From Candidatus Methanoplasma sp. (GTDB taxonomy: Archaea; Thermoplasmatota; Thermoplasmata; Methanomassiliicoccales; Methanomethylophilaceae), in assembly GCA_031274665.1 (NCBI GenBank), contig JAISPV010000018.1:1-8845 (forward strand): a stretch of 8,845 nucleotides of DNA, written 5' to 3'. The number at the start of each line of letters is the position of its first letter. Within the stretch, counting starts at the first letter, position 1. Positions 6,634-8,845 of the stretch are shown here, piece after piece. Made by a program: the position numbers and the translations under genes. The notes under the pieces were generated by a model, which had not been told where the DNA came from, ran no database searches, and saw only the letters and a list, made by a program, of their open reading frames with translations.

Positions 6634-6701
6634 CCGGGCCTAAAAGTGAGTCCTTTACCCCCGAAAAGCCCGAGCACCTGTTTTGGTCTGCCGCAATGAC
6701 C

Positions 6702-6724
6702 GCCGCTTCTGCGGCCTCGGCCGC
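6702..6724. repeat. Two overlapping GC-rich inverted repeats
   Basis: GCCGC (6702-6706) can pair with GCGGC (6711-6715) around a TTCT loop. Alternatively GCGGCC (6711-6716) can pair with GGCCGC (6719-6724) around TC. The two stems share the middle arm and are mutually exclusive. The role is unknown; the site lies 140-160 nt upstream of fpoA. Confidence 0.45.
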
Positions 6725-6800
6725 CTTCCTGTCCCATGAAACCGTTCTTTACCGGCATACCGTCCGCCAACGTTACCCAAGTAAAATTTCGATTACCCAT

Positions 6801-6808
6801 TTATAAAA
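6801..6808. promoter_or_regulatory. Second TATA-like box upstream of fpoA, orientation ambiguous
   Basis: TTATAAAA, preceded by AT. On the + strand it would start transcription near 6830, giving a leader of about 30 nt for fpoA. On the - strand it would fire into the gap toward 6778. The box is nearly symmetric and I cannot decide between the two. Confidence 0.35.
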
Positions 6809-6833
6809 CAGGTAAAGCGCGCGCCTGCAAACA

Positions 6834-6841
6834 TTATATAT
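6834..6841 (+). promoter_or_regulatory. TATA box of the fpo operon, leaderless geometry
   Basis: TTATATAT preceded by an A-rich GCAAAC that could act as a BRE. Its centre is about 26 nt before the ATG at 6864, the standard archaeal TATA-to-start distance. The transcript would therefore begin at or next to that ATG. No properly spaced ribosome-binding site precedes it. Confidence 0.62.
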
Positions 6842-6863
6842 CAAAGAAGGCATGCGAACTTCA

Positions 6864-7226
6864 ATGTCACTAGTTGTGTCCTACATACCATTGGTCGTCG
6901 TGGGCCTCATGGCCTTCGCCTTCGCACCTTTGGCATGGCTGTCTTCTAGGTTCATTAGGCCGAGGAAGCCTACCCAGTGGATGGAGAATACATATGAGTG
7001 CGGTTCCGAACCCATCGGGGATGCTCACGTACAGTTCAAGTTCCAGTACTATGCCTTTGCGCTTATTTTTGTGGTATTTGATCTGATCGCAACATTCCTT
7101 ATGATATGGGCCGTTGCCTTTTCCGGTCTTTCGACCATGGCCACCATATGGATGCTCCTGCTTCTGGGTATAATGATCCTCGGTGTCGCATACGCCCTTA
7201 AGAAGGAGGAAAACGTATGGATATGA
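6864..7226 (+). CDS. fpoA: Fpo/Nuo-like complex subunit A (membrane)
   Basis: 120 residues from the ATG at 6864, chosen over the in-frame ATG at 6852 because the TATA box at 6834-6841 would start transcription at 6864. Three hydrophobic helices (about 4-28, 64-87, 91-111) give the NuoA/ND3 topology, with the conserved loop YECGSEP (44-50) and QFKFQYYAFALIFV leading into helix 2. NuoA anchors the quinone-site junction between the membrane and peripheral arms of complex-I-like enzymes; in methanogens the homologous Fpo complex reduces methanophenazine and pumps ions. Helix 2 reads F72-D73-L74-I75, where bacterial NuoA has F-D-V-E, so the membrane Glu is replaced by Ile while the Asp is kept. 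The last codons overlap fpoB by 10 nt. The assignment rests on motif, topology and the downstream B, C, D order. Confidence 0.9.
   Translation: MSLVVSYIPLVVVGLMAFAFAPLAWLSSRFIRPRKPTQWMENTYECGSEPIGDAHVQFKFQYYAFALIFVVFDLIATFLMIWAVAFSGLSTMATIWMLLLLGIMILGVAYALKKEENVWI
7203..7210 (+). promoter_or_regulatory. Strong Shine-Dalgarno site for fpoB
   Basis: AAGGAGGA inside the fpoA 3' end, with the GGAGG core (7205-7209) 7 nt before the ATG at 7217. It decides for 7217 over the second ATG at 7223, which overlaps the fpoA stop. Confidence 0.8.
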
Positions 7227-7780
7227 GCCTTTATCCCCACGCCGTTGCCATGAGCAAAGATGAGTTCATGACGTGGTCATCAGCGATGATCAACGATCTT
7301 CTCAGCGCAGGTACGAAAAAGACCGTAGACAAGCTCACCGGACCCATTTGGTCCTGGGCCATGAGGAATTCCATGCACCCTCTGCACTGGGGGCTGGCCT
7401 GCTGCGCCCTTGAGATGGCCGCCGCATCCGCGCCCAGATTCGATGCGGAGCGTTTCGGTACGATATACAGATCTTCCCCGAGGCAGACCGACATCCTTCT
7501 GGTGAACGGATGGATATCGAAGAAGATACGCCCCGATCTGAGGCGTCTGTATGAACAGATACCGAACCCTAAATGGGTAGTGGCAATGGGAGAATGCGCC
7601 ATTTCCGGCGGTCCGTGGTACGACTCGTACAACACCGTCCAGGGTTTGGACCAGATCGTCCCTGTAGACATTTACATACCCGGCTGTCCCGCAAGGCCCG
7701 ATGCGATGATAGACGGTTTCATGCTCCTCCAAAAGAAGATAGATGACTACATGAGAAGAGGAGTATTCATGGAGGACTAA
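7217..7780 (+). CDS. fpoB: Fpo/Nuo-like complex subunit B (cluster N2 subunit)
   Basis: 187 residues. NuoB/PSST-type subunit holding the terminal [4Fe-4S] cluster (N2) that passes electrons to the quinone or methanophenazine site. All four cluster ligands are visible: the tandem Cys62-Cys63 in LACCALEM, Cys127 in AMGECAISGGPW (123-134) and Cys157 in IPGCPARPDA (154-163). Other family blocks are PRFDAERFG (73-81), SSPRQTDILLVNG (86-98) and KKIRPDLRRLYEQIPNPKWV (102-121). The N-terminal 40 residues before PIWSWAMRN are a variable, partly amphipathic lead. The gene overlaps fpoA by 10 nt and precedes fpoC by 2 nt, so the subunits are made from one coupled message. Confidence 0.95.
   Translation: MDMSLYPHAVAMSKDEFMTWSSAMINDLLSAGTKKTVDKLTGPIWSWAMRNSMHPLHWGLACCALEMAAASAPRFDAERFGTIYRSSPRQTDILLVNGWISKKIRPDLRRLYEQIPNPKWVVAMGECAISGGPWYDSYNTVQGLDQIVPVDIYIPGCPARPDAMIDGFMLLQKKIDDYMRRGVFMED
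7771..7775 (+). promoter_or_regulatory. Shine-Dalgarno site for fpoC
   Basis: GGAGG within the last codons of fpoB, 7 nt before the ATG at 7783. Confidence 0.7.
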
Positions 7781-7782
7781 GG

Positions 7783-8253
7783 ATGACAGACGATATTCAC
7801 AAGTCGCCCTCTCCCAAAGAGATATCCGACCTCCTTCAGCAGAAATTCCCCGGGAAGGTGGAGATCACCCGGACCGAGGAAAGGAGAGTATACGCAAAAG
7901 TGGACAGAGGAGCGGTTTTCGATGTATGCACATACATACACGACAACCTTACCTTTGAGCATGCGACCTCGATAATGGGCAACGACAGGGTGGACCGCAT
8001 GGAGGTCATCTACCATCTGTCCAACTATTTCAACGGGGTCATGATAGAACTCACCGCGGAACTTCCGGCAGGCGACCTTCACGTGGGATCGGTGGCCGGA
8101 ATATGGGGCGGAGCGAACTGGCACGAGAGGGAGACATACGAATTGTTCGGGATAACCTTCGACGGACACCCGAAACTGAAGAGGCTTCTTACGCCGGACA
8201 CATATGAGTTCTATCCTTTCAGAAAATCATATAAACTAAGGGGGCAGGAATGA
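7783..8253 (+). CDS. fpoC: Fpo/Nuo-like complex subunit C
   Basis: 156 residues, NuoC/30-kDa type, a structural subunit of the peripheral arm next to subunit D. The diagnostic block GANWHERETYELFGITFDGHP (110-130) is intact and leads into LKRLLTPD (132-139) and the closing PFRKSYKL (145-152). The N-terminal half (VYAKV, VFDVCTYIHDN, FEHATSIMGND, EVIYHLSNYF) has the alpha/beta pattern of the family. It is a separate gene, not fused to subunit D as in E. coli NuoCD. It overlaps the fpoD start by 4 nt (ATGA), with AAGGGGG at 8238-8244 available as the site for fpoD. Confidence 0.94.
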   Translation: MTDDIHKSPSPKEISDLLQQKFPGKVEITRTEERRVYAKVDRGAVFDVCTYIHDNLTFEHATSIMGNDRVDRMEVIYHLSNYFNGVMIELTAELPAGDLHVGSVAGIWGGANWHERETYELFGITFDGHPKLKRLLTPDTYEFYPFRKSYKLRGQE

Positions 8254-8845
8254 TGTCAAAAGATGTCATCGACGTTAAAGCAGAGTCCTCCCCTATCCAT
8301 ACAGACAAGATGTGGGTCATCATGGGCCCGCAGCACCCGTTCTCCCATGGGCTGTGGACGCTCAAGGCCCAGCTCGACGGAGAGATAGTGACAGACGCAG
8401 AACCGATAATCGGTTACCTGCACAGAGGCTGGGAGAAGGAGTGCGAGAACAGGACGTATCCCAAGATCATACCGATGGCGGACCGTCTTTGTTACGCGGC
8501 ATCCATGACATACACCCATCTGTACTGTATGACCGTAGAAAAGGCGCTGGGCATAGACATACCCGAGAAAGCCAAGTACATCAGGATACTGGCGGACGAG
8601 GTCTGCCGCATACAGTCGCACCTTATGTGGCTCGCGGCGGTGGGCACCGACCTGGGAAACCTTACGGTGTTCCTGTGGGCGATGAGAGAGAGGGAGTTCT
8701 TCATGGACCTCAACGTGAGGATGTGCGGCGCCAGGATGACGACGAACTTCCCCCGCATCGGAGGGGTCAGGAACGATATCGACGACGAGTACGCTATGTT
8801 CGCCGAGAGATGCATCAACCGCTTCGAGAAAGCGATGTGGGATAT
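8250..8845 (+). CDS. fpoD: Fpo/Nuo-like complex subunit D, N-terminal part (3'-truncated by window edge)
   Basis: The frame is open to the window end, giving 198 residues of an expected 370-400. NuoD/49-kDa type, which with subunit B forms the quinone (or methanophenazine) cavity near cluster N2. Visible blocks: MGPQHPFSHG (25-34) with the His pair of the cavity loop, GYLHRGWEK (55-63), RTYPKIIPMADRLCY (68-82) where Tyr82 likely matches the quinone-contacting Tyr of complex I, VEKALGIDIPEKAKYIR (96-112), EVCRIQSHLMWL (117-128), and RMTTNFPRIGGVRNDI (162-177). It lacks the CxxC nickel ligands of related [NiFe] hydrogenases at the N-terminal RG motif (GYLHRGWEK), so it is not an Ech- or Mbh-type hydrogenase large subunit. 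Tandem ATGs at 8250 and 8253 are both possible starts. Confidence 0.93.
   Translation, partial: MMSKDVIDVKAESSPIHTDKMWVIMGPQHPFSHGLWTLKAQLDGEIVTDAEPIIGYLHRGWEKECENRTYPKIIPMADRLCYAASMTYTHLYCMTVEKALGIDIPEKAKYIRILADEVCRIQSHLMWLAAVGTDLGNLTVFLWAMREREFFMDLNVRMCGARMTTNFPRIGGVRNDIDDEYAMFAERCINRFEKAMWD

Larger units (their letters stand above)
6361..6863 (+). other. About 500-bp intergenic region without a secure gene
   Basis: This is by far the longest gap in a window whose other confident genes lie 0-44 nt apart. It holds several T-tracts, two overlapping GC-rich inverted repeats near 6702-6724, a short inverted repeat TCGGA/TCCGA (6514-6530), three scattered GGTCT words in T-rich context (near 6545, 6583, 6684), one weak minus-strand ORF, and two TATA-like boxes near its right end. 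I see no tRNA T-loop sequence, no RNase P or SRP RNA hallmark, and no plus-strand ORF with a protein-like reading. Confidence 0.6.

Noticed and set aside
6408..6800. 130-residue minus-strand ORF across the gap
   Set aside because: Its reading is Gly/Arg/Cys/Trp-rich without a family pattern, and half of it overlaps the other minus-strand candidate; likely chance.
6543..6806. 87-residue plus-strand ORF in the gap
   Set aside because: Aromatic/Cys-rich then Ala-rich composition, no ribosome-binding site, no recognisable motif.
6361..6850. Structured housekeeping RNA (tRNA, RNase P RNA, SRP RNA)
   Set aside because: No T-loop, no RNase P or SRP consensus blocks seen on either strand by eye; a covariance-model search would decide.
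6852..6863. Earlier ATG for fpoA
   Set aside because: The purine run AAGAAGG ends 1 nt before it, too close to act as a ribosome-binding site, and the TATA box predicts transcription starting at 6864.
8250..8845. [NiFe]-hydrogenase large subunit (Ech/Mbh type) instead of FpoD
   Set aside because: No nickel-ligand CxxC at the N-terminal motif, and the preceding genes are NuoA-, NuoB- and NuoC-like in canonical order.
1..8845. CRISPR array, insertion sequence or attachment site
   Set aside because: No regularly spaced repeats, transposase-like reading or flanking direct repeats were seen.

Overview
The window looks like a stretch of archaeal chromosome, most likely from a methanogen of the Thermoplasmatota (Methanomassiliicoccales-type). 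The basis is a methanogenesis-marker-11-like protein, a radical SAM protein of the Thermoplasma Ta0216 type, archaeal KptA and cis-prenyltransferase, a folate-type FolD, and the start of an Fpo/Nuo-like operon. Archaeal TATA boxes sit at leaderless distance from two operon-first genes, and internal genes have Shine-Dalgarno sites matching the usual 16S 3' end. The taxonomic call is inference; no rRNA or other phylogenetic marker is present. All ten confidently called genes whose stop is inside the window end in TGA or TAA and none in TAG, which fits (but does not prove) a pyrrolysine-using lineage.

Layout, all confident genes on the + strand. (1) 2-1274: the 3' end of an AMP phosphorylase (thymidine phosphorylase family), then, 1 nt later, a cytosolic polysaccharide-deacetylase-fold (NodB/CE4) protein. 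(2) 1275-1318: a short gap with a TATA box. (3) 1319-6360: a tight five-gene operon with 1-4 nt spacers: folD (one-carbon folate metabolism), kptA (RNA 2'-phosphotransferase), a methanogenesis-marker-11 / TiaS-like protein, a cis-prenyltransferase (uppS), and a B12-binding-domain radical SAM protein. (4) 6361-6863: about 500 bp without a secure gene, holding T-tracts, GC-rich inverted repeats, a weak minus-strand ORF and two TATA-like boxes. (5) 6864-end: fpoA, fpoB, fpoC and a 3'-truncated fpoD, the first four subunits of an Fpo-like (complex-I-like) membrane oxidoreductase.

The final operon is energy-conserving electron transport: FpoA is a membrane subunit, and FpoB, C and D form the quinone/phenazine-module-like peripheral arm. 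The five-gene operon mixes C1 metabolism, RNA chemistry and isoprenoid chemistry. Its two least understood products are the marker-11 protein, placed directly after an RNA-end enzyme, and the B12/radical SAM protein, placed directly after a polyprenyl synthase. They are the best candidates for undescribed biochemistry here. No mobile element, CRISPR array, tRNA or rRNA was seen.
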